This document shows positions 8,944 to 17,605 of a stretch of DNA of 64,000 bases, piece after piece; within the stretch, counting starts at the first letter, position 1, and every line of letters starts with the position of its first letter. Below the pieces are notes generated by a model. It was not told where the DNA came from. It did no database searches and saw only the letters and a list, made by a program, of their open reading frames with translations. The stretch spans positions 124,001 to 188,000 of the forward strand of contig JACKHM010000003.1 of NCBI GenBank assembly GCA_020638995.1, in the 5' to 3' direction. Position numbers and translations under genes: made by a program. The stretch comes from Planctomycetaceae bacterium (GTDB lineage Bacteria; Planctomycetota; Planctomycetia; Pirellulales; Pirellulaceae).

Positions 8944-10374
8944 ATGACTCGACCCCGTTTCAAAACTCGATGGCTAACACATTACTTGCTGCCAGCGTTC
9001 GTCCTGGTCAGCAGTGTTGTCGTGTTCTATGTGATGGGTTCGCGGCCGGATGTTCCTCGAAAGGCCAAGGCAGCTCCTCAAGCGACGGTTGTTGAAGTTG
9101 CCGTCGCCGAGACGCTGAATGGCCCGCTGGTCATCGAGACTACGGGGGAAGTTGTCCCGCATCGCGTCCTGTCGCTCGCGTCCGAAGTCGCAGGCAGAGT
9201 GGTGTGGAAACATCCACAGTTGCGAGTCGGTGAGCAAGTTCAGGCAGGCGAAATCTTGATTAAAGTCGATCCACAGCGGTTCGCCTTGGAGGTGCAACAG
9301 CTTGAGATTGAGCTGGACCAAGCAACAACCCAACTTAAGCAAGTCGGGCAGAATCAAACCAATCTGGCGGAACAATTATTGCTGGCTCGCAAATCGGAAG
9401 AATTGCAAATGGCGGAAGTGTCGCGAGCGAGGAAACTGGTCGAGAGCAATGCCTTTTCAGCTTCAGAACTCAGCGGCCTTGAGAAGGTGGGAGTGGAGTC
9501 GCGGCTCGTGGTGGAGCGACTCGAGGGCCAGCGGCGATCGCTACAAATCGAACTGGCTCAGCAGGAACTCGCCACAAGGCTGGCTGCCGTGAAGCTGGAA
9601 CAAGCGAAGTTGGATCAGGCGGCCGCTGAAGTTCGGGCGCCGGTATCGGGCATCGTTGTGGCTGCGCCGCTGGAAGAGCATGCGATGCTGCAGGTGGGTG
9701 ATCAATTAGCGGTCATCGAGGAAGCCGGTCGCTTGGAAGTTCACTGCCATTTGAAACTCGACGAGATGGCATGGGTTTGGGAAGGTTCTCAACAGTCGCC
9801 AGACATCACCACGGCTACCGAGCCGAGTGCGCCGCGTCTTGCTCCACTTCATGCAGAAGTCATCTACAACGCTGGCGGTCGAAGCCACACGCTGGCCGGG
9901 CAATTAGTCCGCCACCACGGAGCGGGACTCGACTCGACGACGAGAACCGTCGCTTGTCGCATTTTGGTCGAACAACCGGCGTCAACGTCAAGTATGCAAC
10001 GCCAACCGATTCCACTGATGACAGGGATGTTTGTTACGGTACAGGTACAATGCCAACCCAACCGGCCGCTGCTGACAATTCCCGAGCGCGGCATCCGCAC
10101 GGACGGCAGCGTATGGCTGATGCGAGACGGCAAGCTCTGTACGGTTCCCGCCAAGACGGTTCAACTCCGCAACGGCACGGCGGTCGTTCAATGCGAGTCG
10201 AATGACATTCAACCAGGTGACAAGGTGATCATTTCGCCTGTCGCGAATGCGAGAGACGGATTGGCAGTACGAGAGCGAATCGACGCCAACTCGGAAACAC
10301 ATCGGGCGGTCGCCGATAGAGGACAACCTAAGATCGCCACGCATGCGGCCAATGTTGGAGATCCGTCTCCATGA
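8944..10374 (+). CDS. RND efflux periplasmic adaptor subunit (HlyD/membrane fusion family)
   Basis: A 476-residue membrane fusion protein. ATG 8944 begins a basic N-terminus followed by one transmembrane helix (about residues 13-33). It has the standard order: first lipoyl half (RVLSLASEVAGRV...VQAGEIL), a long alpha-helical hairpin rich in Glu/Gln/Leu, second lipoyl half (VRAPVSGIVVAAPLEEHAML), then beta-barrel and membrane-proximal strands (LLTIPERGIRTDGSVW). It links an inner-membrane RND pump to an outer-membrane channel. The pump gene follows with a four-base overlap (ATGA). No TolC-like gene is present in the window, so the channel must be encoded elsewhere. Confidence 0.92.
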   Translation: MTRPRFKTRWLTHYLLPAFVLVSSVVVFYVMGSRPDVPRKAKAAPQATVVEVAVAETLNGPLVIETTGEVVPHRVLSLASEVAGRVVWKHPQLRVGEQVQAGEILIKVDPQRFALEVQQLEIELDQATTQLKQVGQNQTNLAEQLLLARKSEELQMAEVSRARKLVESNAFSASELSGLEKVGVESRLVVERLEGQRRSLQIELAQQELATRLAAVKLEQAKLDQAAAEVRAPVSGIVVAAPLEEHAMLQVGDQLAVIEEAGRLEVHCHLKLDEMAWVWEGSQQSPDITTATEPSAPRLAPLHAEVIYNAGGRSHTLAGQLVRHHGAGLDSTTRTVACRILVEQPASTSSMQRQPIPLMTGMFVTVQVQCQPNRPLLTIPERGIRTDGSVWLMRDGKLCTVPAKTVQLRNGTAVVQCESNDIQPGDKVIISPVANARDGLAVRERIDANSETHRAVADRGQPKIATHAANVGDPSP

Positions 10375-13300
10375 AGTCGATGGTCCGTTGGGCGGTTGAT
10401 AACACGCCTGCAATGAACGTTGCCATGATCGCCTTGCTCGCTGCTGGAGCGTGGTGCATGGCTTCGCTGCAACGCGAGTTCTGGCCGTACTACGACCTTG
10501 ATGAAATCGAAATTCGCGTCGCGTATCCGGGGGCAAGTCCGGAGGAAGTCGAAGAAGCGATCTGTGAGAAGATCGAATCGGCAGTCGCTTCCATCTACGG
10601 CATCGACGAGATTAACGCGACAGCTTCCGAGGGCTCGGGCAGCGTTCGGCTGATATTGGATGGGGGCGTTAACCAAAGTGATGTCCAGCAGATTCTCGGT
10701 GATGTTCGCGCTGCCGTGGATCAAATTCCCAGTTTCCCATTGTTGGCGGAAGCGCCTGTCATCAGTCAACGCATCCCGAATTCCACCGTGATTCAGATTG
10801 GTCTGATGGGGCCGAATGACAATTCGATCGAATCGGCATTGCAATTGAGGCAAGTTGCGGAGAGTGTACGAGACGACTTATTGCGTTTGCCCAGCATTTC
10901 GCAAGTGGAACTGCTGGGCGTGCCCGAGTTTCAAATTGACGTCGAGTTGCGTGAGGAAACGCTACGGCAATACGGCCTGACTTTGCCGGAGGTCGCCCAG
11001 ATCATTCGCGAAGAAAACATTGAAATCCCGGGCGGTACGCTTCGCAGCGAATCGCAGGAGATTCTGTTGCGAGGTTCCAACCGCAGCAATGTTGGGCATG
11101 AAATCGCTCGTCTACCGATCATCAACACAACCAGTGGTTTGACGCTTCGGCTGAGTGATCTCGGCACCGTCCGTGATGCCTTCGCCGATGACACAGCGAT
11201 CAGCCGCATCAACGGACGACCGGGGATCGCGATTTCGATTAACACGACGCGAAATGAAGATCTGCTGGAAGTGGGCCGCGATGTATACGCCTATATCGAG
11301 ACAGCCAACGTCCCTGACGGCTACTCCATGGTGGGCTATCGAGACCGCAGTGACGATGTGCGTGATCGCCTTGCTCTGATGCTGAAGAACGGCTGGCAAG
11401 GGTTGTTGCTGGTGTTCATCCTGCTGGCCCTGTTTTTGGAAATGCGACTCGCCTTCTGGGTGGCGATGGGGATCCCGATTGCTCTGTGCGGAGCGGGAGT
11501 CGTGATGCATTTCACCGGCCAGACGCTGAACCTCACGTCGTTGTTCGCATTTCTTATTGCCTTAGGGATTGTGGTTGATGATGCGATCGTGGTGGGCGAG
11601 AACATCTACGTTCATCAGTCGCAGGGGAAAAACTTTCGTCAGGCAGCGATCGACGGCACGCTGGAAGTGATGCCGTCGGTATTTGTGTCCGTTGCCACCA
11701 CGGCGATCGCGTTTCTGCCCCTGATGTTTGTAACAGGCCAACTTGGTCGTTTCACCACGGTGCTGCCGATTGCCGTGATCGCGATGTTGTTGGTGTCACT
11801 GTTGGAAAGCGTTACCGTGCTGCCTTCGCATCTGGCGCATCGTGACAACTTGTTCTTGTCGGTACTGCGATGGTTGTTCACACCACTGCAATTTCTGGCA
11901 GTTGTTCTCGGCTATCTGAACAGAAGGCTTTCGTCGCTACTGGACGTTTTCGTCGAACGGTTCTACGTGCCGACCCTGCGATACTCGCTGGCCAATCCCG
12001 CATTGGTCATTGCGTTGGCGATTGGGCTGCTGGTCGTATCTTCCGGCATCGTTCGGAGTGGAAAAGTGCCGTTTGTTGTCTTGCCGCAAATTGACTCGAA
12101 CGTCCTCCAAGTACTCATTGCCTATCCCAACGGAACGCCAGCCAGCGTCACTGACGAAGCGACGACACGACTTGAAACCGCACTGGCGACGGTGAACGAC
12201 GAACTGACGAAGCAGAATATGACCGATCGTGAAGGCGGTGTCGTCGTCGCAATGCATCGAGCGGTCGGCTTTGGTGCCAATTCCACGGGAGACGTCTCAA
12301 CGGGCAGCCACGTCGGCAGCATTACCGCTTCATTGATCGATTCCGGAATGCGGCGAGTGTCGGCGAAAGAGATTGTCAATCGCTGGCGAGAGCAAGCAGG
12401 AGAATTCCCGGGTACGGACGTGCTGGTCTTCAGCACCGGGCCGAGTGGACCAGCAGCCGCACCGATCGAGATTACCTTGCTCGCGAGCAGCGACGAGATC
12501 GAACAACTGCAAGCCGCCGTGTCTCAGACAGCGGATCGATTGCACGAATACCCCGGTGTCTTCGACGTGACCGCCGGTTCGAAACCAGGCAAGTATGAAT
12601 ACCGACTGAAGATTCGCGATCAGGCACGAGCGATGGGCGTTTCTCTAGCGGATCTCTCCCAGACCGTGCGGTCCGCGTATTTTGGATCTGAAGTCATGCG
12701 GCTGCAACGTGACCGACATGAAGTGGAATTGCGAGTTCGCTACCCGCGTGATCAACGCGATTCATTGGCCGACTTTCGACAGATTCAGCATCGCACGGAC
12801 GACGGACATGTCTTCCCGATTACCGAACTCGCTGAAATCGAAGTCGCCCGCACGGATTCGCTGATCTACCGGACGGACCAGATGCGAGCGATCACCGTAT
12901 CGGCCGACGTCGATGAGACGCAGGCCAATGCCATGAACATTGTCGCCGACCTGAAAGCGTCCTTTCTGCCCACGCTCGCCCAGCAGTTTCCCGGCGTTCA
13001 GGTGCGGTGGCGAGGGCAACAGGAACAAACCGACGAATCGGTGTGGAGCATTGTTCTTGGTTTCGTGTTGGTCATCGGAGCAATGTATCTGTTGTTGACG
13101 ATCGAATTCAAATCGTACGTACAGCCGATTCTCGTGCTGTCGAACATTCCCTTCGGCTTCATCGGGGCGATCGCGGGGCATCTGTGGATGCAGTTGCCGC
13201 TAACCCTGTTCAGCATTTACGGCCTCATCGCGCTGTCGGGCATTGTGGTCAACGATTCGATCGTCCTGATCGATTTCATCAACATGCGGCTGCGCGACGG

Positions 13301-13607
13301 CCTTTCCATGGAAGAAGCCATTCTCGATGCAGGCCGGCGTCGTTTTCGCCCGGTGATTCTCACATCGATCACAACGATTGCTGGAGTGTTACCCATCCTG
13401 CTGGAGACGCAGCGTCAAGCGCTGGTCTTAATCCCCATGGCAACCAGTCTCGCTTTCGGCCTGATGTTCGCCACCGCCATCGTCTTGGTGCTCGCCCCAA
13501 CATTGTTTTTCGTGACACAACGCCTGAGTCACGTTTCGCTCCCAAGTCGAGACGCGCAAGCCGGAAGCATACGCCACCTAACACAATCACTTTCAACCTC
13601 GAGATAA
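10371..13607 (+). CDS. RND efflux transporter, inner-membrane permease
   Basis: A 1078-residue RND-family proton antiporter with the usual duplicated layout: TM1, a large periplasmic porter loop (about residues 35-335), TM2-6, TM7, a second loop (about 560-890), and TM8-12. TM4 carries the proton-relay Asp pair in GIVVDDAIVVGEN (about residues 403-404), and the second half has IVVNDSIVLIDF. The porter domain reads as hydrophobe/amphiphile type (AcrB-like) rather than a clear CusA-type metal pump, though metal specificity cannot be excluded given the EF-hand and YHYH neighbours. It overlaps the adaptor gene upstream, and its stop overlaps the next start by one base (TAATG). Confidence 0.95.
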   Translation: MKSMVRWAVDNTPAMNVAMIALLAAGAWCMASLQREFWPYYDLDEIEIRVAYPGASPEEVEEAICEKIESAVASIYGIDEINATASEGSGSVRLILDGGVNQSDVQQILGDVRAAVDQIPSFPLLAEAPVISQRIPNSTVIQIGLMGPNDNSIESALQLRQVAESVRDDLLRLPSISQVELLGVPEFQIDVELREETLRQYGLTLPEVAQIIREENIEIPGGTLRSESQEILLRGSNRSNVGHEIARLPIINTTSGLTLRLSDLGTVRDAFADDTAISRINGRPGIAISINTTRNEDLLEVGRDVYAYIETANVPDGYSMVGYRDRSDDVRDRLALMLKNGWQGLLLVFILLALFLEMRLAFWVAMGIPIALCGAGVVMHFTGQTLNLTSLFAFLIALGIVVDDAIVVGENIYVHQSQGKNFRQAAIDGTLEVMPSVFVSVATTAIAFLPLMFVTGQLGRFTTVLPIAVIAMLLVSLLESVTVLPSHLAHRDNLFLSVLRWLFTPLQFLAVVLGYLNRRLSSLLDVFVERFYVPTLRYSLANPALVIALAIGLLVVSSGIVRSGKVPFVVLPQIDSNVLQVLIAYPNGTPASVTDEATTRLETALATVNDELTKQNMTDREGGVVVAMHRAVGFGANSTGDVSTGSHVGSITASLIDSGMRRVSAKEIVNRWREQAGEFPGTDVLVFSTGPSGPAAAPIEITLLASSDEIEQLQAAVSQTADRLHEYPGVFDVTAGSKPGKYEYRLKIRDQARAMGVSLADLSQTVRSAYFGSEVMRLQRDRHEVELRVRYPRDQRDSLADFRQIQHRTDDGHVFPITELAEIEVARTDSLIYRTDQMRAITVSADVDETQANAMNIVADLKASFLPTLAQQFPGVQVRWRGQQEQTDESVWSIVLGFVLVIGAMYLLLTIEFKSYVQPILVLSNIPFGFIGAIAGHLWMQLPLTLFSIYGLIALSGIVVNDSIVLIDFINMRLRDGLSMEEAILDAGRRRFRPVILTSITTIAGVLPILLETQRQALVLIPMATSLAFGLMFATAIVLVLAPTLFFVTQRLSHVSLPSRDAQAGSIRHLTQSLSTSR

Positions 13608-14848
13608 TGCTCATGAGATTCAACCCACGAATTGTCGTCCTGGTCGCAGCCATCACGCTTGCGTACGAGATATCCAGCGAAGCATTCGCCCAGGGAGGCA
13701 AACGGCCGGGTGGCATCCAAAATCAGGTCGGCGGCAAGGTGATGAATGGTCGCAAGAAAGGCGGGGGGCAAGGAAAAGCCAATGGCGACGAATCACCCTC
13801 CGCTCATCTTCCGCCCGGTTTTCAGGAACTGTCCAGAGACGAAGTGAAACAACTTGATTCCCTTTGCAATCGCTTTATCAACTGGATCGCCGACTCGAAA
13901 TCACGTGAAAGAGCATCGCTGCTTTCAATCGGCGACTACTTCGGGGCGATGGACACTCCGAAAGAAAGGAATAACAACGCGGACGGAAATCCCCGAATCT
14001 CAGAAACTGACATCGGCTTCTACGTCCTCAGCCTGCTGACTAGCGATCAAAGAAGCCAACTGGCCAAGCTGGTCGTAAGCCAACGGGCGGCCATCGCCGA
14101 CTACGAAAGACATCGAGCTGATATTCTCGCGCAACTTAAGTCCGTTCCAACTAACGAAACTTCCGAACGTGGCTTTGATCGAGCAATTGCCGAGTCTGCG
14201 AGAGCCGTCGGACAATTGGAAATCAGCATCGCCGTCGCTCAAGCTCGAGTCTTCGCCGACATTTTCAAGGTACTCACCGCCGAGCAGCGTGAGTTCCTGA
14301 TACTTGTGCGCTCGAACCCCATAGCGATCAACTACAATAATGGCTCAATAGCAGCGGTGCGCGAGACGCTCGCAACGCATGACGTGAAAGATCAGGAAGC
14401 AATCGCTGTGCTGGCCTACAAGGCAGCTTGTTTCTGCACCGGCACCGCCACTCAGAATGCCGCTTCTCTCCCAAGCATGAATGCTGGATTGGTGGGCAAC
14501 CAATCCAGTGGAGGCGACAAGGAGGGGCGAGCGACGGGTGCATTGTTAAGTGCGTTGACCCCCACCCAGCAGCAATCGATGTATCAACTTCTCGCCAATC
14601 AAGTGAAGACTCTCATGACCCAATCAATCCAGCGGAGGCAAGTTGTTCTTGCGCTCGACGCATCGAAGACAGGCAATTCGATGGTCGAACGAAAACTCCA
14701 GCAAATAGGCGGTCAGATCAGCCAAACGGATGCGCAATCAGCTGTAAATGAAGTAAGAACATTTGCCTTGATCAAAAGGTCCCTGACGGAGCCTCAACGC
14801 CTGTTTATCCAGCAGAATTTCGTCCCTACCGTATCTGAGAATCCATAA
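13607..14848 (+). CDS. Exported LTxxQ-motif protein, probable paralogue of the product of 4878-6257
   Basis: A 413-residue protein. ATG 13607 uses the last base of the pump's TAA; ATG 13613 is an alternative two codons on. It has a signal peptide (about 1-27, ending EAFAQGG), a Gly/Lys-rich linker, then helical repeats with LLTSDQR, VLTAEQR and ALTPTQQ motifs. GDYFGAMD matches CDYFGFQYM of the upstream paralogue, and ACFCTGTAT sits at the start of the second half. The LTxxQ signature is known from CpxP/Spy/CnrX-type periplasmic stress or metal-sensing proteins. Position directly after the RND pump suggests an accessory role in the same operon. Confidence 0.75.
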   Translation: MLMRFNPRIVVLVAAITLAYEISSEAFAQGGKRPGGIQNQVGGKVMNGRKKGGGQGKANGDESPSAHLPPGFQELSRDEVKQLDSLCNRFINWIADSKSRERASLLSIGDYFGAMDTPKERNNNADGNPRISETDIGFYVLSLLTSDQRSQLAKLVVSQRAAIADYERHRADILAQLKSVPTNETSERGFDRAIAESARAVGQLEISIAVAQARVFADIFKVLTAEQREFLILVRSNPIAINYNNGSIAAVRETLATHDVKDQEAIAVLAYKAACFCTGTATQNAASLPSMNAGLVGNQSSGGDKEGRATGALLSALTPTQQQSMYQLLANQVKTLMTQSIQRRQVVLALDASKTGNSMVERKLQQIGGQISQTDAQSAVNEVRTFALIKRSLTEPQRLFIQQNFVPTVSENP

Positions 14849-15216
14849 ACGAACAGCAACCGCCGATGAGTTGCGGCGACAAGATGTGCATCGGTGACTG
14901 CCGGGATTTGACGTCCAGCGGTCACACCGCCTTCCGCGAGTACTTGAGCACCCCGCCGAGTCGCTGGCGCCGGTATGTGACCGCTCACGGCTCTCGAATT
15001 GCCCGCAGCATTTGCCAGTTGTGCGCGATAGGAGCGCTCGCAACCTTCTATAACCCGGACGGGGCGAGACAGAGAGACAACCGAGAGTTTTGGCCGAATT
15101 TGGCCCCGGGCGTTAGCGAGAACTGCGACGCAGCGATTCGCGCGCGACGCCGAAATCGCCGATTCGAGCCGCGCCACAACACTCGAACTCGTTGCCAGAA
15201 CTGGCGATAGAACGCA

Positions 15217-15248
15217 GAAAGGCCGACGTCTCGCAACGCCGGCCTTTC
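15217..15248. terminator. Inverted repeat, possible bidirectional terminator
   Basis: GAAAGGCCG (15217-15225) pairs perfectly with CGGCCTTTC (15240-15248) across a 14-base loop. The arms supply short A and T runs on both strands, so it could terminate transcription from either side. It lies about 370 bases after the stop of the 13607-14848 gene. Confidence 0.5.
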
Positions 15249-15259
15249 GTATAACCCTG

Positions 15260-15281
15260 CGGTAGCCGGATTTCGCTACCG
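15260..15281. terminator. Second small hairpin
   Basis: CGGTAGC (15260-15266) and GCTACCG (15275-15281) form a perfect 7-bp stem with an 8-base loop, 11 bases after the previous hairpin. No T-run follows, so a terminator role is weakly supported. Confidence 0.3.
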
Positions 15282-15293
15282 TCAAAACAAGTT

Positions 15294-15366
15294 GTGCGGT
15301 CGGGATTTGCACCGGTGACTGCGGGGTTATGAGCAGGGCGGTGACCGAACCGACTCAGCCGCTACG
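15294..15366 (-). other. Degenerate tRNA-Met-like segment (pseudo-tRNA)
   Basis: Read on the minus strand this stretch resembles a tRNA: a D-arm-like GAGTCGGTT, CTCATAA in anticodon-loop position (CAU), and GGTGCAAATCC in T-arm position. However the anticodon stem does not pair (CCCTG against CCCCG), the T-stem is broken, and the two acceptor ends do not match. It is probably a decayed tRNA or attachment-site copy rather than a working gene. Confidence 0.35.
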
Positions 15367-15381
15367 GCGGACAGCTGGAGC

Positions 15382-15561
15382 CTTCGAACTTTTGACCCAC
15401 TGGTTAACACATTCCGTGTTAAATCGAGAGCGCCGAGTTCGTGCTGGTTGGGTTCGGTTCGGCGGGCACCGAAAGCAACGTCAACTCGCCAAGTCTTGAT
15501 CGTTCATGCACTTCCGCGTTGAGAAAAACAGAGAGTGTTTATGAACAGCGCTGGTTTCGGG
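15382..15561 (+). repeat. Direct repeat copy 1 (about 180 bp)
   Basis: This stretch matches 18341-18520 without gaps, with 21 mismatches by hand count (about 88% identity). It contains a perfect palindrome, TTAACAC-attcc-GTGTTAA, at 15404-15422. Its right end abuts, and apparently cuts off, a Ser/Thr kinase gene on the minus strand. Confidence 0.85.
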
Positions 15562-16114
15562 GGAGATCGGTGGCAGCAACGATGTTAGGATGTGAAAGCG
15601 AGCCGATGATCCGCATTTCCTGTTCGAAGCGTGCCGCAGAGTCTGCGTCACCGAATCGATCTTGCGTCAATACCTTCACTGCGACGTGCCGATTGAGTCG
15701 GGTGTGAGTCGCCTTGTAAACTACACCCATTCCGCCTCGCCCCAGTTGCTCGATGAGTTCATATTGCCCGAGCACCCTCGGGAGTTGCATCGGATGAACT
15801 GGCGGAGTGCCCTCTCGGTAACCGACTGTCTTGGGGAGCACTAAGACTCGCTGTTGGCCGGTTGCCAGCTTGTGAATTGTCAGAATTGCTGCCTGCAACG
15901 TCTCATCCAAGGCTTCTGTGGAAAGTGTGTTGGATGCAGCGAGCGCCTTTAAGAAGCGATCCGAGGATGGGGCAGCACCATCAACCGCGTCTTCGCAGGT
16001 GCCGCATCTCTCGATGTGCCGGCCGATCCGTTCCAAGGCTTCAGAAGTCAGGTCACCAACTGCAAATTGGCGAAGTTCGGTTATAGTCGGACAGACAGCG
16101 GTTTCTGCGGCCAT
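15539..16114 (-). pseudogene. Ser/Thr protein kinase with N-terminal zinc-finger, truncated
   Basis: A 191-residue reading frame (ATG 16114). Residues about 1-45 carry HIERCGTC, an HxxxCxxC anti-sigma-type zinc motif. After a linker the kinase domain starts with LGRGGMGVVYKA (Gly-rich loop) and HVAVKVL (catalytic Lys), and runs to HPNIVAATD. There it passes into the 180-bp repeat and stops nine residues later. The catalytic loop (HRD), DFG and the whole C-lobe are missing, so it cannot be an active kinase. The full-length type is common in planctomycetes next to ECF sigma factors, as here. The missing 3' part is not found elsewhere in the window. Confidence 0.85.
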
Positions 16115-16236
16115 GATTTTCCTACTCGCCCAGCATGCGACCATGTGACGGGAACTCAGAACAGGACGCCGGTGTAATTGGCTACCAAGTAATACGCGAG
16201 CGTCTGACACGACTTCTTCGCGAGCCGGGGCGTGTC

Positions 16237-16809
16237 TTAGAACAAGCCTTCCAGCTCTTGTCGTAAACGCTTGAGAACACGGGACTTGGCTTGGTAGACG
16301 GCCGCTCGTGAAATTCCCAAGTCGTGGCCGACGTCAATCGCGGAACGCGTTTCTACGGCGGTCATCCAGAACGCCTGCCAGGTTGTTTCCTCGAACTCAC
16401 AGCGAACCAGTTCAGCGGTACGTCGTACCAATTGTCGCTCGTCCGTCTCGATGTCTTCATCGGTGTCTGGCACCCCATGCGCGATGATATTCTGGATGCC
16501 TTGGTGATTCGCACTGCCACCCGGCGCGGCCACACTACGATTGTGCCGACGGGCCACATCTTGGACTTTGCGAACCGTTATCGTCTTCAGCCACCCCCGA
16601 AAACTGCCACGTTCAGAACAATAACGCCCAATACTTCGCCACACGGAACTAAAGACTTCCTGCAGGACGTCCGTTGCGTCCGCGTTGCCGAGGTTAGCTC
16701 GTCGACACCATCCAATAACCATTGGACTGTACAGCCTAACAAGCGATTCCCAAGCTGCAGCGTCCAGAAGCCTGGCCCGCGCTAACAAACTGGAAGAAGT
16801 TGAAGTCAA
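16237..16809 (-). CDS. ECF-type RNA polymerase sigma factor
   Basis: A 190-residue sigma-70 family protein. The only usable start is TTG 16809, preceded by AAGGGA at proper distance; an in-frame stop lies about 25 bases further up. Region 2 is seen as AAWESLVRLYSPMVIGW and DATDVLQEVFSSVW, followed by SFRGWLKTIT; region 4 is SAIDVGHDLGISRAAVYQAKSR. It matches the planctomycete ECF sigma group that usually neighbours a kinase with an N-terminal zinc finger. Its kinase partner, 122 bases downstream on the same strand, is truncated, so the regulatory circuit may be broken. Confidence 0.9.
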   Translation of the reverse strand: MTSTSSSLLARARLLDAAAWESLVRLYSPMVIGWCRRANLGNADATDVLQEVFSSVWRSIGRYCSERGSFRGWLKTITVRKVQDVARRHNRSVAAPGGSANHQGIQNIIAHGVPDTDEDIETDERQLVRRTAELVRCEFEETTWQAFWMTAVETRSAIDVGHDLGISRAAVYQAKSRVLKRLRQELEGLF

Positions 16810-17059
16810 CGGCTGTTCCCTTCTGTCTGGCGTTTAGCGCATCGCGCTGGCACCTGATCTTGTACCTACCTGCGTGTTTAGCGAGTCAGCCGTGATATTC
16901 GCCCAATATCGTACGGCCCTTGTATTGGGGGGAGTCTAACTGGGCAATCGTGATTCGTCAAACACATGGGTCAATGCCATTGTCGACCGAATGACTCACC
17001 GGCTTCGCCATGAGTCTTCGGTCTTCTGATTAAGTTTTAGCCCTTAACGGAGGTGCTTG

Positions 17060-17269
17060 ATGTTCGTCCTTGAGATCACGGAGACACAGATGCAAATCGA
17101 AGTCAATGAGTACGCGGCACGACTGCGGCTTAAGCATACCGAGATCAAGTGTTTTCACATGACCGCGGCCGATCTCGCCAATTTCGACCTGCGCGAGCAC
17201 GACGAAAGCGAATGCCCGGATTGCGGAGACTGCATCGTCTGTTGCCGCTGTTGTCCAGGAGAAGGTTAG
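17060..17269 (+). CDS. Small Cys-rich protein, function unknown
   Basis: A 69-residue protein at ATG 17060, seven bases after a strong ACGGAGG ribosome-binding site. Its last 20 residues hold eight cysteines (ECPDCGDCIVCCRCCPGEG), suggesting a zinc or metal-binding knuckle. The first 50 residues look like a mixed alpha/beta fold. The next gene starts three bases after the stop. Together with DUF5664 and Prim-Pol it forms a tight phage-like gene string. I recognise no family. Confidence 0.65.
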   Translation: MFVLEITETQMQIEVNEYAARLRLKHTEIKCFHMTAADLANFDLREHDESECPDCGDCIVCCRCCPGEG

Positions 17270-17272
17270 TCC

Positions 17273-17605
17273 ATGCCCGACATCATCAAGTTCCCAACGG
17301 GAACGCAGCGATCCGGCGATGCCGAGTCGGAACGATACGACCTGATCACGCCGATCGGCCTGCGTCGCCTGGCTGAAACCTACGCCGAAGGTGCCGCGCG
17401 ACACGGCGAGCGCAATTGGGAGTTGGGCATGCCCGCTTCCGCGCTCATCAACCACGCTATGCGGCACATCAATCTGTGGATGGCGGGCGACGACAACGAG
17501 GACCACTTGGCCCACGCCGCGTGGAATCTCTTTGCCGCCATGCACTTCGAGGAAACAAATGCCGAACTGATCGATATTCCGACGAGACAACACGTTGGAA
17601 CGTGA
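17273..17605 (+). CDS. DUF5664 / MazG-like dNTP diphosphohydrolase-type protein
   Basis: A 110-residue protein with RYDLITPIGLRRLAETYAEG, RHGERNWELGMPASALI, NHAMRHINLW and EDHLAHAAWNLFAAM. This is the conserved order of DUF5664, a phage-borne MazG-like helical family; some members (MazZ of cyanophage S-2L) are dATP/dGTP diphosphohydrolases. The length is typical. A likely role is nucleotide-pool control during element replication, but activity is inferred. Its end overlaps the start region of the Prim-Pol gene. Confidence 0.8.
   Translation: MPDIIKFPTGTQRSGDAESERYDLITPIGLRRLAETYAEGAARHGERNWELGMPASALINHAMRHINLWMAGDDNEDHLAHAAWNLFAAMHFEETNAELIDIPTRQHVGT

Larger units (their letters stand above)
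14849..15381. other. Non-coding stretch with tRNA-like relics and two hairpins
   Basis: No convincing gene is seen across 530 bases; a 114-codon open frame on the plus strand (14866-15210) has an Arg/Cys-rich, low-quality translation. The stretch holds two related tRNA-like fragments (about 14883-14908 and 15304-15328) sharing a core of GTGACTGC type, and two inverted repeats at 15217-15248 and 15260-15281. It marks the boundary between the long plus-strand operon and the mobile-element region. Confidence 0.5.

Noticed and set aside
14866..15210. Possible small plus-strand gene
   Set aside because: Arg/Cys-rich low-quality translation, no good ribosome-binding site, overlaps a tRNA-like fragment.
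15441..15707. Plus-strand open frame starting in repeat copy 1
   Set aside because: It runs from the repeat into the antisense of the kinase gene; comparison with copy 2 shows mostly amino-acid-changing differences.
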